Assembly: GCF_002257665.1 (NCBI RefSeq)
Contig: NZ_MQWB01000001.1
Span: 880,515-944,514, forward strand
DNA length: 64,000 nucleotides
Direction of reading: 5' to 3'
Origin: Rubricoccus marinus
Lineage (GTDB): Bacteria; Bacteroidota; Rhodothermia; Rhodothermales; Rubricoccaceae
Shown in pieces: positions 23,521-32,581 of this stretch (its first letter is position 1; each line of letters begins with the position of its first letter). Below the pieces are notes generated by a model that was given only the letters and a program-made list of their open reading frames with translations, had not been told where the DNA came from and did not search any database. The position numbers and the translations under genes were made by a program.

Positions 23521-24534
23521 ATGCCCGAGACCCTGGACCTCCCCGTCATCGACCCCGCTGAGATCGCCCGCGTGGGCTTCGTGGATCAGCTCGTGGACCC
23601 CAGCTTGGACCTCTTCGAGGAGATCGAGCGGCTGAAGCGCGAGAAGAACGCCGTCCTTTTGGCGCACTACTACCAGGAGGGCGACATCCAGGACATCGCG
23701 GACTACATCGGAGACTCGCTGGGGTTGGCGCGAGAGGCCGAAAAAACCGACGCGGACATCATCGTGTTTGCGGGCGTGCACTTCATGGCGGAGACGGCCA
23801 AGATCCTGAACCCGACGAAGACGGTTCTGCTGCCGGACCTCCACGCCGGGTGCTCTCTCGCGGACTCGTGTCCGCCCGACGCGTTCGCGGCGTTCCGCGC
23901 CGAGCACCCGGACCACATCGTCATCAGCTACATCAACTGCTCGGCGGCGATCAAGGCGCAGACGGACATCATCTGCACGTCTTCCAACGCCGAGCACATC
24001 GTGCGGCAGATCCCGGCGGACCAGCCCATCATCTTCGCGCCGGACCGCAACTTGGGCCGCTGGCTCATCAAGGAGACCGGGCGAGACATGGTGCTGTGGC
24101 AGGGCGCCTGCATCGTGCACGAGATCTTTTCGGAGCAGGAGTTGGTGCGGCTCAAGGTGCGGCACCCGAACGCGCCCGTGCTTGCGCACCCGGAGTGCGA
24201 AGAGGCCGTCCTGCGCCACGCCGACCACGTGGGCAGCACCTCGTCCATCCGCCGCTTTGCCGCCGAGTCCAACGCGGAGGCGTTTATCGTCGCGACGGAG
24301 TCTGGCATCCTGCACCAGATGCAGAAGGACAACCCGGGCAAAACGTTTATCGCGGCCCCGCCGGACAACGGCTGCGCCTGCAACGACTGCCCGCACATGA
24401 AGCTCAACACGCTGGAGAAGCTCTACCTCTGCATGAAGCACGAAGCGCCGGAACTGCACATGGACGAGCAGATCCGTCTCGCCGCGCTCAAGCCCATCGA
24501 GCGGATGCTGGAGATGAGCGAGGGCGTGAGCTAG
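23521..24534 (+). CDS. nadA: Quinolinate synthase
   Basis: 337 residues. Condenses iminoaspartate with dihydroxyacetone phosphate to quinolinate using a 4Fe-4S cluster, in de novo NAD synthesis. Signature [20 protein letters not shown], substrate loop [14 protein letters not shown], and three cluster cysteines in [17 protein letters not shown] and the [11 protein letters not shown] block. nadD, a later step of the same pathway, is at 27.8 kb. nadB and nadC are not seen here. Confidence 0.96.
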   Translation: MPETLDLPVIDPAEIARVGFVDQLVDPSLDLFEEIERLKREKNAVLLAHYYQEGDIQDIADYIGDSLGLAREAEKTDADIIVFAGVHFMAETAKILNPTKTVLLPDLHAGCSLADSCPPDAFAAFRAEHPDHIVISYINCSAAIKAQTDIICTSSNAEHIVRQIPADQPIIFAPDRNLGRWLIKETGRDMVLWQGACIVHEIFSEQELVRLKVRHPNAPVLAHPECEEAVLRHADHVGSTSSIRRFAAESNAEAFIVATESGILHQMQKDNPGKTFIAAPPDNGCACNDCPHMKLNTLEKLYLCMKHEAPELHMDEQIRLAALKPIERMLEMSEGVS

Positions 24535-24655
24535 CCTCTGGCGCCAGAAGCGCAGAAGAAGCAGGACCGAGCGGCCTCTGGCGTCTGAACAGTTGCCAGG
24601 GGCCGCGTTCGTTTCGCTTTACCAGAGGCGGATGTCGACAGAACGTCGCCAGAGG

Positions 24656-26002
24656 CTACCAGCGCGTGCGGACGCCGATCAGCGGCTCGAACCGGCGCTC
24701 CACGAGGTATCGCTGCGGCCCGGCCTCGCTATCCGGTAGGCGGCGGTACCCGTAGCGGGAACGGACAAAAGCGTGCGCGCCGCCAAGGGCTTGGACGGGG
24801 AAGGAGATGTCCAGCAACAGCGTGTTCTCCTCGCCTAGTGCGCTGCCGAACAGGCCCAGGAGGCTGCGGAATCCTTGCTTCTCGACGCCGAACTCGAACC
24901 GTGTCGGTCCTGCTCGCGCAGCGAGGCGGAGGCTGAACGCGCTCAGCGCGCGGGGGCCGAAGTGGCGGCGCGTGTACAGCAGCCCCTCGATGCGCCCAAA
25001 GGCGACGGAGCGGAGATCGACTTCGAGGTCGACGCCACCGCGCATGCTGTCGATGGGCGTGCCAGCGAGTTCGAACGCGTCCAGGTTGGCGTCGTAGAAC
25101 GAGTTGGCAGCGACGATCCTCTGGCGCCCGCCGCTCACGGAATAGAGCGGCCCGATAATGCCCGGCGTGAAGCGCCCGCGCGAGAACACCAGCCCCACGC
25201 GGCCCTCGGCGCGCGCCACGCTGCCGAGGTCGGCGCCATCCGCCTCGATTCCGACGCCAATGCCTCCGCCCTTGCCGAGCACCTGAGCAAACGAGACGTA
25301 GGGGCCGACCGAGAGGCCGCCTTCGGAGAACACGTCGCCCCGGAGCGTCGCCTCGATGCCGGTCAGCGACGAGTCGCCGCTGGCGGGGAGCGAGAGGTCG
25401 TGCGCGGCGGCGAGGCCGAGGCGGAGGCCTCTGGCGGGCCCAATCGAGAGCCGGGTCGGCACCTCCACCTCGCCACCGACGACGCTCCCGCCGGTTATGT
25501 CGCCGATGAACCCTGCCACGCGCGCGCCGCTGACGCCAGAGGCGATCTCGGCGCCGATGCGGCGCTCGTCCCAGGCGGCCGTGGTTTTGTAGCGCCGGGC
25601 CAGCATCCCCGTCCCCAGCGTGACGCCCTGAAGCGGCCCAATCCGCGCGTACACGCCCCGCCGCTCCTCGCGCGGCTGGACGCGGATGTAGCGGATCGTG
25701 CGGAGCGCATCGTACAGGTCGTCGGCCTCGTTTTCGTACAGCCCCCCTGAGCCGGGATGGAGCGTCGTGCCGACGGAGGCGCTAAAAGACCCTCGCAGAA
25801 CGGTCGCCTCGGCGCGGACGCCAGTTCTCCACCCCGCGCGAAGAAACGCCGGGCCCCCGTACACCTCCGCAAGTGTGCGGTCGGGCGAGAACGGCGCGGA
25901 CCCGAGCTCGAGCGGGTCGTCGGCCGATCCGAACGACGGGGGCTGCCCCATCGCGCCAGAGGCGAGCAGCAGAAGGGCGAGCAGGGGGAAGAGTCGGAGC
26001 AC
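24656..26002 (-). CDS. Predicted outer-membrane beta-barrel protein
   Basis: 448 residues with signal peptide MLRLFPLLALLLLASGAMGQ. Long runs of alternating hydrophobic/polar strands rich in Gly and Arg (GLRLGLAAAHDLSLP, GGVDLEVDLRSVAFGRIEGL) and a terminal Trp (VRTRW) are typical of outer-membrane barrels of this group. It may resemble helix-hairpin-helix-associated barrel proteins of Bacteroidota, but no named family can be assigned. It is divergent from the Lon-domain gene. Confidence 0.7.
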   Translation of the reverse strand: MLRLFPLLALLLLASGAMGQPPSFGSADDPLELGSAPFSPDRTLAEVYGGPAFLRAGWRTGVRAEATVLRGSFSASVGTTLHPGSGGLYENEADDLYDALRTIRYIRVQPREERRGVYARIGPLQGVTLGTGMLARRYKTTAAWDERRIGAEIASGVSGARVAGFIGDITGGSVVGGEVEVPTRLSIGPARGLRLGLAAAHDLSLPASGDSSLTGIEATLRGDVFSEGGLSVGPYVSFAQVLGKGGGIGVGIEADGADLGSVARAEGRVGLVFSRGRFTPGIIGPLYSVSGGRQRIVAANSFYDANLDAFELAGTPIDSMRGGVDLEVDLRSVAFGRIEGLLYTRRHFGPRALSAFSLRLAARAGPTRFEFGVEKQGFRSLLGLFGSALGEENTLLLDISFPVQALGGAHAFVRSRYGYRRLPDSEAGPQRYLVERRFEPLIGVRTRW

Positions 26003-26076
26003 GGCGGTGGGGGATGGGCGAAGCTACGGGAAGCCCGGCAGAACCCCGCGGCAGGAGAGGTGTACGCACATCCAAA

Positions 26077-26706
26077 ATGGACGAACGCCTTCCACTCTTC
26101 CCGCTCGGCCTGGTGCTCCTTCCCGGAGAGCCGGTTCCCCTCCACATCTTCGAGCCCCGCTATCGCGAGATGGTGGCGTTGTGCCTCAAGGAGGACCGGC
26201 CGTTCGGGATCCTCTACGCGTCGGAGTCCGGGATGAGTCAGGTCGGGACGACGGCCTGGATCCGGCGGGTTGTGACGCGATATGAGGATGGCCGGTTGGA
26301 CATCGTCGTGGTGGGCGAGGCGCGGTTTCGGCTCGCGGCCATCCATCGCGACCAGTCCTTCCTCTCGGCGGACGTCATCCCGATAGAGGACGACGCGGCA
26401 TCGCCCGAGGACGCGGCGATCCGGCAGCGGGTCATCACGCAGCACATGAAGCTCGTAGAGATGGCGGGCGAGGAGGTGCGGCCGGGGCTCTACGACCCGC
26501 CGCCAGAGGTCTCGTTTATCGTGGGGCGCCACGCGGGGCTTGAACTCCCGGACAAGCAATCCTTTCTGGAAACCCAGAGCGAAGGCGGGCGGCTCTCGCT
26601 CCTGGCGGATCATTTCTCCGGCATCATCAAGCGCGTGCGCCGCGCCAAGCACTTGCACGACCTCTCGCGAGGGGACGGCCACGCCGACGGCGAGCCCGAA
26701 TTGTAG
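26077..26706 (+). CDS. LON substrate-binding-domain protein
   Basis: 209 residues, starting MDERLPLFPLGLVLLPGEP then LHIFEPRYREMV, the diagnostic beginning of the Lon N-terminal (PUA-like) domain as a stand-alone protein. No ATPase or protease domain follows. The C-terminal half is helical and charged. Stand-alone proteins of this type are common in bacteria, with no established function beyond presumed peptide or substrate binding. Confidence 0.9.
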   Translation: MDERLPLFPLGLVLLPGEPVPLHIFEPRYREMVALCLKEDRPFGILYASESGMSQVGTTAWIRRVVTRYEDGRLDIVVVGEARFRLAAIHRDQSFLSADVIPIEDDAASPEDAAIRQRVITQHMKLVEMAGEEVRPGLYDPPPEVSFIVGRHAGLELPDKQSFLETQSEGGRLSLLADHFSGIIKRVRRAKHLHDLSRGDGHADGEPEL

Positions 26707-26879
26707 CCTCTGGCGAGAAGGCCAAGACCTCGGCATCTGGCGCCAGAGGCCGCTTCCGCGCCGTCCTCACCGCCTTCTCACGGCCTACGGTGGCCGTGCG
26801 CGGTAGCCTGCCGCACGAAACCCGAGCCGCGGACCGTTCCGCGTCACACCATCGGCCCCGCCTTCCCCGAGCGTCTCGT

Positions 26880-27755
26880 ATGTCTTTTCGTTTCTGCGCG
26901 CCCCGGCGCCTCGCCCTCGCCCTTTTCGCCGCTGCGGCGGGCATCGCGCCAGCGGCCTCCGTGGTCACCGTCTCAGCGGTCGTCGCCGGCTGCGGCAACG
27001 GAGTCGTCACGCCGGGGTCGGCGCAAGAGGCCTATGACCGTGGCGTCGAGGCCTACGACCGCGGCAAGTACACGCGCGCCATCGAGCACCTGCGGACGGC
27101 GCTGGACTTCGGCCGCACCAGCCCTCTGGCGGCCGACGCGCAACTCACGCTCGCGCGGGCATACAAGGGGGACCGGCAGTACCTCCTGGCGGGCAACGAG
27201 TACACCCGCTTTATCGAGTTCTACCGTTCGGACGAGCGCGTGCCCCAGGCGGCGTACGAGCGGATCCAGACCTACGCCGCGCTGAGCCCTCCGTACGACC
27301 TCGACCAAACGGATACGGAGCGGGCGATCGACTACATCCGGCTCTACATCGCGCAGTACCCGGAGAGCCCGCAGGCGCCAGAGGCAGCGGCGCTGCTCAC
27401 CGACCTCCGCGAGAAGCTGGCGCAGAAGCGGTACAACAACGGCCGGCTCTACCAGCGCCGCGAGCTGTACGAAGCTGCCGTCGTGTACTACGAGAGCGTG
27501 CTTCAGAACTACCCCACGTCCGCCTACGCGGACGACGCGATGCTGGGCGCGCTGAGCGCTCAGGTCGAGTTCGCCCGCGCTAGCGTGATCTCGCGTCAAG
27601 CCGAGCGGTACGACGAGGCGCTCGCGAAGTACGACCGCTTTATCACGCTCTTCCCCTCCAGCCCGCTCGTGCGGGAGGCCGAGGACCTCTACTCCCAGGC
27701 CTACGACGCACGCCAGGCCGTCCCTGAGACCACGGCGGAGCGGGCCGGACAGTAG
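26880..27755 (+). CDS. bamD: BamD-like outer-membrane assembly lipoprotein
   Basis: 291 residues. An N-terminal hydrophobic leader ends with VVAGC, a plausible lipobox. TPR repeats follow: YDRGVEAYDRGKYTRAIEHL, ADAQLTLARAYKGDRQYLLA, FIEFYRSDERVPQAAYERIQ, and a YYESVLQNYPTSAYADDA repeat. Length and repeat pattern match BamD, which docks on BamA and helps insert outer-membrane barrels. It sits directly upstream of nadD, an arrangement also seen in other genomes of this branch. Confidence 0.88.
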   Translation: MSFRFCAPRRLALALFAAAAGIAPAASVVTVSAVVAGCGNGVVTPGSAQEAYDRGVEAYDRGKYTRAIEHLRTALDFGRTSPLAADAQLTLARAYKGDRQYLLAGNEYTRFIEFYRSDERVPQAAYERIQTYAALSPPYDLDQTDTERAIDYIRLYIAQYPESPQAPEAAALLTDLREKLAQKRYNNGRLYQRRELYEAAVVYYESVLQNYPTSAYADDAMLGALSAQVEFARASVISRQAERYDEALAKYDRFITLFPSSPLVREAEDLYSQAYDARQAVPETTAERAGQ

Positions 27756-27838
27756 ACCGGAAAACGGGGCAGACGTGGCCGCTGTCGCCAGAGGCCGCTG
27801 GCGCGCGCGATCTTCCGCTCTCGCCTACCCACCCGGAC

Positions 27839-28462
27839 ATGCGCCTCGGCTTTTTCGGCGGCTCGTTCAACCCGCCGCACATCGGCCATCTCGCCGTGGC
27901 CGAGGCCTGCCGCGAGGGTGCCGCGCTCGACCGTGTAACGTGGATCCCCACCGCGACCTCGCCTCACAAACAGGGCCGTACGGACGTGGCCTCTGGCGCT
28001 GAGCGGCTGGCGCTCGTTCGCGCTGCCATCGATGGGAACGAGGCGTTCAGCGCGAGCGGCGTCGAAGTGGAGCGGGAGGGCGTCTCCTACACCGTGGACA
28101 CGCTCCGCGCGCTCCGCCAGAGGCATCGAGACGACGAGCTGTTCTGGATCGTCGGCGGGGACTCGCTCGCGAGCTTTGCGACGTGGCGGGAGCCGCGCGA
28201 GATCCTGCGCCTGGCGACTCTTGTAGCCTACCCACGGCCGGGCGCGGACCTCGGCGCGGTGCCGGGTTGGGTGATGGCGCGCACGGTTCTCGTCGAAGCG
28301 CCTCGGTTGGAGATCTCCAGCACGGAGATCCGCCGCCGCCTCGGCGCTGGCACCAGCGTCCGCTACCTCGTCCCGGACGCGGTGCGCGAGGCCATCCGCC
28401 AGCGGCAACTGTATCGCGGCGAGGCCGCAGATGCTCGGACCCGCGAGGCCTCTGGCGGGTAG
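27839..28462 (+). CDS. nadD: Nicotinate-nucleotide adenylyltransferase
   Basis: 207 residues. Transfers AMP from ATP to nicotinate mononucleotide, giving deamido-NAD. N-terminal GGSFNPPHIGHLAVAE carries the (H/T)xGH nucleotidyltransferase motif. TSPHKQ, VGGDSLASF and the C-terminal ISSTEIRRRL motif are all present. It overlaps the next open frame by 32 nt if that gene starts at 28431. Confidence 0.96.
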   Translation: MRLGFFGGSFNPPHIGHLAVAEACREGAALDRVTWIPTATSPHKQGRTDVASGAERLALVRAAIDGNEAFSASGVEVEREGVSYTVDTLRALRQRHRDDELFWIVGGDSLASFATWREPREILRLATLVAYPRPGADLGAVPGWVMARTVLVEAPRLEISSTEIRRRLGAGTSVRYLVPDAVREAIRQRQLYRGEAADARTREASGG

Positions 28463-30053
28463 GACGCGCGCACTTTCCCCCCGCTTCGTGCCTCTTTCCC
28501 TCCGCGACCGCGCCGCCGGACTTCTGATCGCCCGTTTGGGCAACAACCTCCCGCCAGAGGTCTCCGCCCATGAGGCCGAGGACTCGGTCTCTGCCCTGTT
28601 GGACGAGATGCCCATCGGCGGGCTCATCCTCTTCAACGGGCGCATGCCCGAGGCGGGTGAGACGCTGCACCGCCTGCAGAAGCAAAGCGACAGAGGCTTG
28701 CTGGTCACGACGGACATGGAGCGCGGGTTGGGCCAGCAGGTGCGCGGCGAACACGGCGGCACGCTGTACCCGCACTCCGCGGCCTTCGCCATGATGGACG
28801 ATCCAGACGCCGCCGAGGCCGTCCGCATCTTTGCCGAACAGGCCGCGCGAGAGGCCATCTCGATGGGCATCCACGTCACGTGGGGGCCTGTGGCCGACGT
28901 GGACCGCGAGCCCAAGAACCCGATCATCGGCACGCGAGCCTTCGGGCGCGATCCCATCCGCGCGGGCAAGCTTGCCGCGGCCTTTATCGAAGGCGCCCAC
29001 GCGGGCGGACAGCTTACCTGCGCCAAGCACTTTCCCGGCCACGGCGGCACCACCGGCGACTCCCACGCCACGCTCCCCCAGGTCACCGACGACCGGGATG
29101 TGCTCGAGGGAATGGACCTCACGCCGTTCCGCGCCGCTCTCGCCGCTGGCGCGGACTCCGTCATGACGGCCCACGTCGCCTACCCCGCGCTCGACCCCAC
29201 GAACGCGCCCGCCACCGCCAGCGGCCCTATCCTGCGCGGCCTCTTGCGCCGCGAGATGGGCTTCGAGGGGGTCGTGGTCAGCGACAGCCTGCAGATGGCG
29301 GGCATCCGCCAGGGGGACGAGCCCGAAGGCGCCGTCGCCGCTCGCCTCTTGCGCGCGGGCGTGGATCTCTTCGTTGACCCCGTCGATCCGCACGCGGTTG
29401 TGGACGGCATCGTGCAGGCCATCGAAAGCGGCACGCTGGACGAGCGCTTCTTGGACGAAGCCCTCGCGCGCGTCGAGGTCATGCGCCAGAAGCTTGTCGG
29501 CATGCACGGCGAGGGCGTGTTCACGCGGCCGCCGCAGCCCGCCATGCGCGCGCCGGAAAACATCGCGCTCGCGGAGCGCGTCGCCAGAGGCGCCCTCCGA
29601 GGCGACGGCGCGCTGCCCGAACTCGGCGACGGCGCTGGGGCGCTCGTCGTCCTCGTCAAGCCAGCTCCACGCCCGTACGAGCCGCCGACGCTGCCGTTCG
29701 GCCAGACCGTCGAGAAGCTCCTGCCTCTGGCGAAGTACGTCGAGTTGGAGCCCCTGCACGAGGACGAGGACGAGCCGTTCGATCAGCTTCTGGCGTGGGC
29801 GCGAGAGGCCGAGCAGATCGTTGTCGCGACCGTGGTCCGCCCCGCCGCGTGGCACGCGTTCGGGCTCGCCGCACGTGAGCGCCGCTTTGTGCAAACGCTC
29901 CTCTCGATGGAAAAGCCGACCACGCTCGCCGTTCTCGGCGGCCCTCGCGGCTTGGCCGGATACGAGGGCTACACGACCGCCATCGTCACTGGCTCCGACG
30001 TGCCGGCCTCCCAGATCGCCCTCGCCGAAGCGCTCGCCGGCCACACCGCCTAA
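28431..30053 (+). CDS. Glycoside hydrolase family 3 (NagZ-like)
   Basis: 540 residues from the ATG at 28431. A GTG at 28488 is an alternative start that would remove a feature-poor 19-residue leader and the overlap with nadD. The GH3 catalytic barrel has GLLVTTDMERGLGQ, WGPVADVDREPKNPIIGTRA, KHFPGHGGTTGDSH (the NagZ-type His motif) and the nucleophile in GVVVSDSLQMAGI. A C-terminal Rossmann-like domain follows from about residue 380. It probably releases beta-linked N-acetylglucosamine, perhaps from wall fragments. No signal peptide is visible, so it is likely cytoplasmic, as in recycling. Confidence 0.9.
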   Translation: MLGPARPLAGRTRALSPRFVPLSLRDRAAGLLIARLGNNLPPEVSAHEAEDSVSALLDEMPIGGLILFNGRMPEAGETLHRLQKQSDRGLLVTTDMERGLGQQVRGEHGGTLYPHSAAFAMMDDPDAAEAVRIFAEQAAREAISMGIHVTWGPVADVDREPKNPIIGTRAFGRDPIRAGKLAAAFIEGAHAGGQLTCAKHFPGHGGTTGDSHATLPQVTDDRDVLEGMDLTPFRAALAAGADSVMTAHVAYPALDPTNAPATASGPILRGLLRREMGFEGVVVSDSLQMAGIRQGDEPEGAVAARLLRAGVDLFVDPVDPHAVVDGIVQAIESGTLDERFLDEALARVEVMRQKLVGMHGEGVFTRPPQPAMRAPENIALAERVARGALRGDGALPELGDGAGALVVLVKPAPRPYEPPTLPFGQTVEKLLPLAKYVELEPLHEDEDEPFDQLLAWAREAEQIVVATVVRPAAWHAFGLAARERRFVQTLLSMEKPTTLAVLGGPRGLAGYEGYTTAIVTGSDVPASQIALAEALAGHTA

Positions 30054-30113
30054 GCGCTCGCCTCTGGCGCCGGAACGCCCTCTGGCGCCAGAGGCCCTAC
30101 ACGCCCGTTCTCG

Positions 30114-30698
30114 ATGGCCCTCTCGTCTCTCGCCCCCGTTCTCGGCTCGCTCGCGCCGGACTTCCGTTTGCGTGCTGCGAACCCCGAGGCCTCTGGCGGC
30201 TCGCACGTGTCCCGTTCGGACATGAGCGGCGCCCGGGTGTTACTCGTCGTGTTCACCTGCAACCACTGCCCGTACGCCGTTGCGGTGGAAGACCGGCTGA
30301 TCGCCCTCGCGGAAGCGTACGCTCCCGAGGGGTTGCAGGCCGTCGTCATCTCGTCCAACGATGCCGAGGCGTACCCGGCCGACTCGTTCGAGAACATGGC
30401 CGTCCGCGCCGAGCAGAAGGGGTACCCATTCCCGTACCTGTACGACGAGACGCAAGAAGTCGCGCGCGCCTTTGGCGCGGTCTGCACGCCCGAGTTTTTC
30501 CTGTACGACGCCGACCTCCGCCTCGTCTACGCCGGGCGTCTGAACGACGGGCGGCCCACGCGTCCGGGCCGTCCGGGAACGGAGCCGACTACGCGCGATC
30601 TCGCGGACGCCATCGAGCAGACGCTCGCAGGTCAGGCGGTCTCGGCTGAGCAGATTCCTTCGATGGGTTGCGGCATCAAGTGGCGTGAGCAGGAGTAG
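30114..30698 (+). CDS. Thioredoxin-like (AhpC/TSA-fold) protein
   Basis: 194 residues, thioredoxin fold: VLLVVFTCNHCPYAVAVEDR with a CxxC active site (CNHC), VVISSNDAE, and PEFFLYDADLRLVYAGRLND after the cis-Pro region (TPEFF). This matches the group annotated as thioredoxin-family or redoxin proteins with the CNHCPY signature. No signal peptide, so probably cytosolic redox activity. A short motif-derived PEASGG segment lies near residue 25. Confidence 0.9.
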   Translation: MALSSLAPVLGSLAPDFRLRAANPEASGGSHVSRSDMSGARVLLVVFTCNHCPYAVAVEDRLIALAEAYAPEGLQAVVISSNDAEAYPADSFENMAVRAEQKGYPFPYLYDETQEVARAFGAVCTPEFFLYDADLRLVYAGRLNDGRPTRPGRPGTEPTTRDLADAIEQTLAGQAVSAEQIPSMGCGIKWREQE

Positions 30699-30716
30699 GG
30701 CCGGACTGCCGTCGGG

Positions 30717-30734
30717 GCCTCTGGCGCCAGAGGC
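30717..30734. terminator. Palindrome after the thioredoxin-like gene
   Basis: Full GCCTCTGGCGCCAGAGGC 19 nt after the stop, extended by GG/CC on each side. A likely hairpin terminator. Confidence 0.5.
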
Positions 30735-30779
30735 CCTGTAGGGCACGGCACCTCGGCACGCGCCGAGCGTAGGAGGGGG

Positions 30780-30992
30780 GTGAACGACGCGCCGCCGCCC
30801 TACGAAAAGCTCGTGCTCGGCTTTGGAACGGCCCTCGCCGCCCTTGCCTACGCGTACTGGACGGCGGTGGGCATGGACCGAGGTGAGGGCTGGACCTCCA
30901 CGCCAGCCGTTCGGGCCCTGTTCATCTTAGGCGCGAGCGCAGTCCTCGCCCTCGTGCTCCGCCTGGCGGTCCGCATCAACTCCAACCCCTGA
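30780..30992 (+). CDS. Small two-helix membrane protein
   Basis: 70 residues from a GTG start with a very strong ribosome-binding site (GGAGGGGG just upstream). Hydrophobic segments LVLGFGTALAALAYAYW and ALFILGASAVLALVLRLAV predict two membrane helices. No family recognised. It is 13 nt before another tiny membrane protein, and the pair precedes the aromatic amino acid hydroxylase gene. Confidence 0.75.
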   Translation: MNDAPPPYEKLVLGFGTALAALAYAYWTAVGMDRGEGWTSTPAVRALFILGASAVLALVLRLAVRINSNP

Positions 30993-31005
30993 CCCCGCGC
31001 TTGCC

Positions 31006-31188
31006 ATGAACTACCGTCCTTTCGCCATCGTTATTGCGGCTCTGGCTGCCGGAGGCCTCGCTGCGATCCTCACGCCTCGGTTTACCGCCGAAGGGGAGAC
31101 GAGCTGGCTGATCGCCGCCGCCGCGGCCGTTGTTGCAGGCGCCGTTTTTGCCCTCGTTACGCACCAGCGCGTGGACGATGACGGATAA
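31006..31188 (+). CDS. Small two-helix membrane protein
   Basis: 60 residues: MNYRPFAIVIAALAAGGLAA then a second hydrophobic stretch SWLIAAAAAVVAGAVFALV and an acidic tail VDDDG. No family recognised. Its size, topology and spacing from the previous gene suggest a co-expressed pair. Confidence 0.7.
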   Translation: MNYRPFAIVIAALAAGGLAAILTPRFTAEGETSWLIAAAAAVVAGAVFALVTHQRVDDDG

Positions 31189-31242
31189 CGCCGTCCCGTA
31201 TCTTGGCACCCCACTCTCCTCCTTCCTCACGCCTCCTCTGAC

Positions 31243-32076
31243 ATGACCAACCCGGACGCCACGACAGACGCCGACGCCCCGCTCTCGGCCTACGAAAAAG
31301 CCCCCACCGACGGCAGCGCGGTCGATCCACGGTGCGTGCCGCAGGAACTCGACGGCCCACCGCCGATCGGTGACGAGATCGTGCCGCCCGACTACGACGA
31401 GGAAAGCCAGGAGAACTGGCGGTTTCTGTTCCAGCGCCAGATGGCGTTGCTCCAGGGCCGCGCAGGGGAGGCGTACCTGGAAGGCGTCTCCACGCTCGGC
31501 ATGACGCCCGACCGGCTGCCGTACCTGAAGGACCTCTCGCGTAACATGGAGGAGGCCGCAGGGTGGAAAATTGCGCGCATCCCCGGTTTGCTCCACGAGC
31601 GTGATTTCTTCGGCCTGCTCAACGACCGGGTGTTCCCGTCCACGGACTACATCCGTCGCAAGGATGAACTGGACTACACCCCCGCGCCGGACTGCTTCCA
31701 CGACATGTTCGGCCACATGCCGATGCTGACGGAGCCCGCGTTCGCGGACTTCTACCACCTGTTCGGGCAGTCCGCACTCAACGCCGAGGGCGTAGACCGC
31801 CAGAGCCTGGAGCGCCTGCACTGGTTCACCGTCGAGTTCGGCCTGATTCAGCAGGAGGAGGGCATGCGCATCTTCGGGGCCGGGATCCTCTCGTCGAAGA
31901 ACGAGGTGCAGCACGCGCTGAGCGACAAGGTGGAAAAAGTGCCGTTCTCCGTCGAGCGCGTGATCAACCAGGAGTACGAGGTCTGGGACCTCCAGCCGCT
32001 TCTCTTCGTGCTGGACTCGTTCGAGCAGTTGGAGAACGAGTTCGGCGAGTGGGCGCGCTCGCGCGGGCTTCTTTAG
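31243..32076 (+). CDS. phhA: Aromatic amino acid (phenylalanine 4-) hydroxylase
   Basis: 277 residues, the size of monomeric bacterial enzymes. A pterin- and iron-dependent monooxygenase, probably Phe to Tyr. The iron ligands are the two His of CFHDMFGHMPML and a Glu in the WFTVEFGLIQQEEG segment. YTPAPD precedes the motif as in the family. No regulatory ACT domain is present. No pterin-recycling gene (phhB) is adjacent. Confidence 0.93.
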   Translation: MTNPDATTDADAPLSAYEKAPTDGSAVDPRCVPQELDGPPPIGDEIVPPDYDEESQENWRFLFQRQMALLQGRAGEAYLEGVSTLGMTPDRLPYLKDLSRNMEEAAGWKIARIPGLLHERDFFGLLNDRVFPSTDYIRRKDELDYTPAPDCFHDMFGHMPMLTEPAFADFYHLFGQSALNAEGVDRQSLERLHWFTVEFGLIQQEEGMRIFGAGILSSKNEVQHALSDKVEKVPFSVERVINQEYEVWDLQPLLFVLDSFEQLENEFGEWARSRGLL

Positions 32077-32181
32077 CCGGGGGCGTCGCCAAACCGTTAC
32101 TGGATCCGTCGCCGTTGCGTATCGTAGCTGCGACGGATCGCGGTTCGTCTTCTCCTTTGGCCCTAACCCTCCGTATACACA

Positions 32182-32463
32182 ATGCCCTCCCACGAACGCC
32201 TCGTCGCCTACGCGCACGGCCGCGTGCAGGGCGTCGGCTTCCGCGTCTACGTCAAGCGGATGGCGAGCATGATGGGCGTTCGGGGCGTGGTGTACAACCA
32301 GAAAGACGGGTCCGTACACGTGATCGCCGAAGCCACGCCGCACGTGCTGGACGAGTTCGAGGCCGTGCTCAGCGTCGGCTCGCCAGCGGCGCAGGTGGAG
32401 CGACTGGACGTGGAGCGCGAAAAGGCCACCGGCGAGTTTAGCCGGTTCACCGTCCACCGCTAG
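32182..32463 (+). CDS. acyP: Acylphosphatase
   Basis: 93 residues. Hydrolyses acyl phosphates. The signature GRVQGVGFRVYVKRMA contains the catalytic Arg, and GVVYNQKDGSVHVIAE contains the catalytic Asn. Ends in a full motif palindrome (32463-32480). Confidence 0.95.
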   Translation: MPSHERLVAYAHGRVQGVGFRVYVKRMASMMGVRGVVYNQKDGSVHVIAEATPHVLDEFEAVLSVGSPAAQVERLDVEREKATGEFSRFTVHR

Positions 32464-32480
32464 CCTCTGGCGCCAGAGGC
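32463..32480. terminator. Palindrome after acyP
   Basis: Full GCCTCTGGCGCCAGAGGC starting at the last base of the acyP stop, a likely hairpin terminator. Confidence 0.5.
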
Positions 32481-32581
32481 CCCGGCACGCCGCCAGAGGT
32501 TTGGGCTGAGGCCGCTGTTCGCGCGATGCAGACGAACCCCACGCCCCGCCTCGCGTAGGGCGGGGGTCCTTCCCCGCGCTT

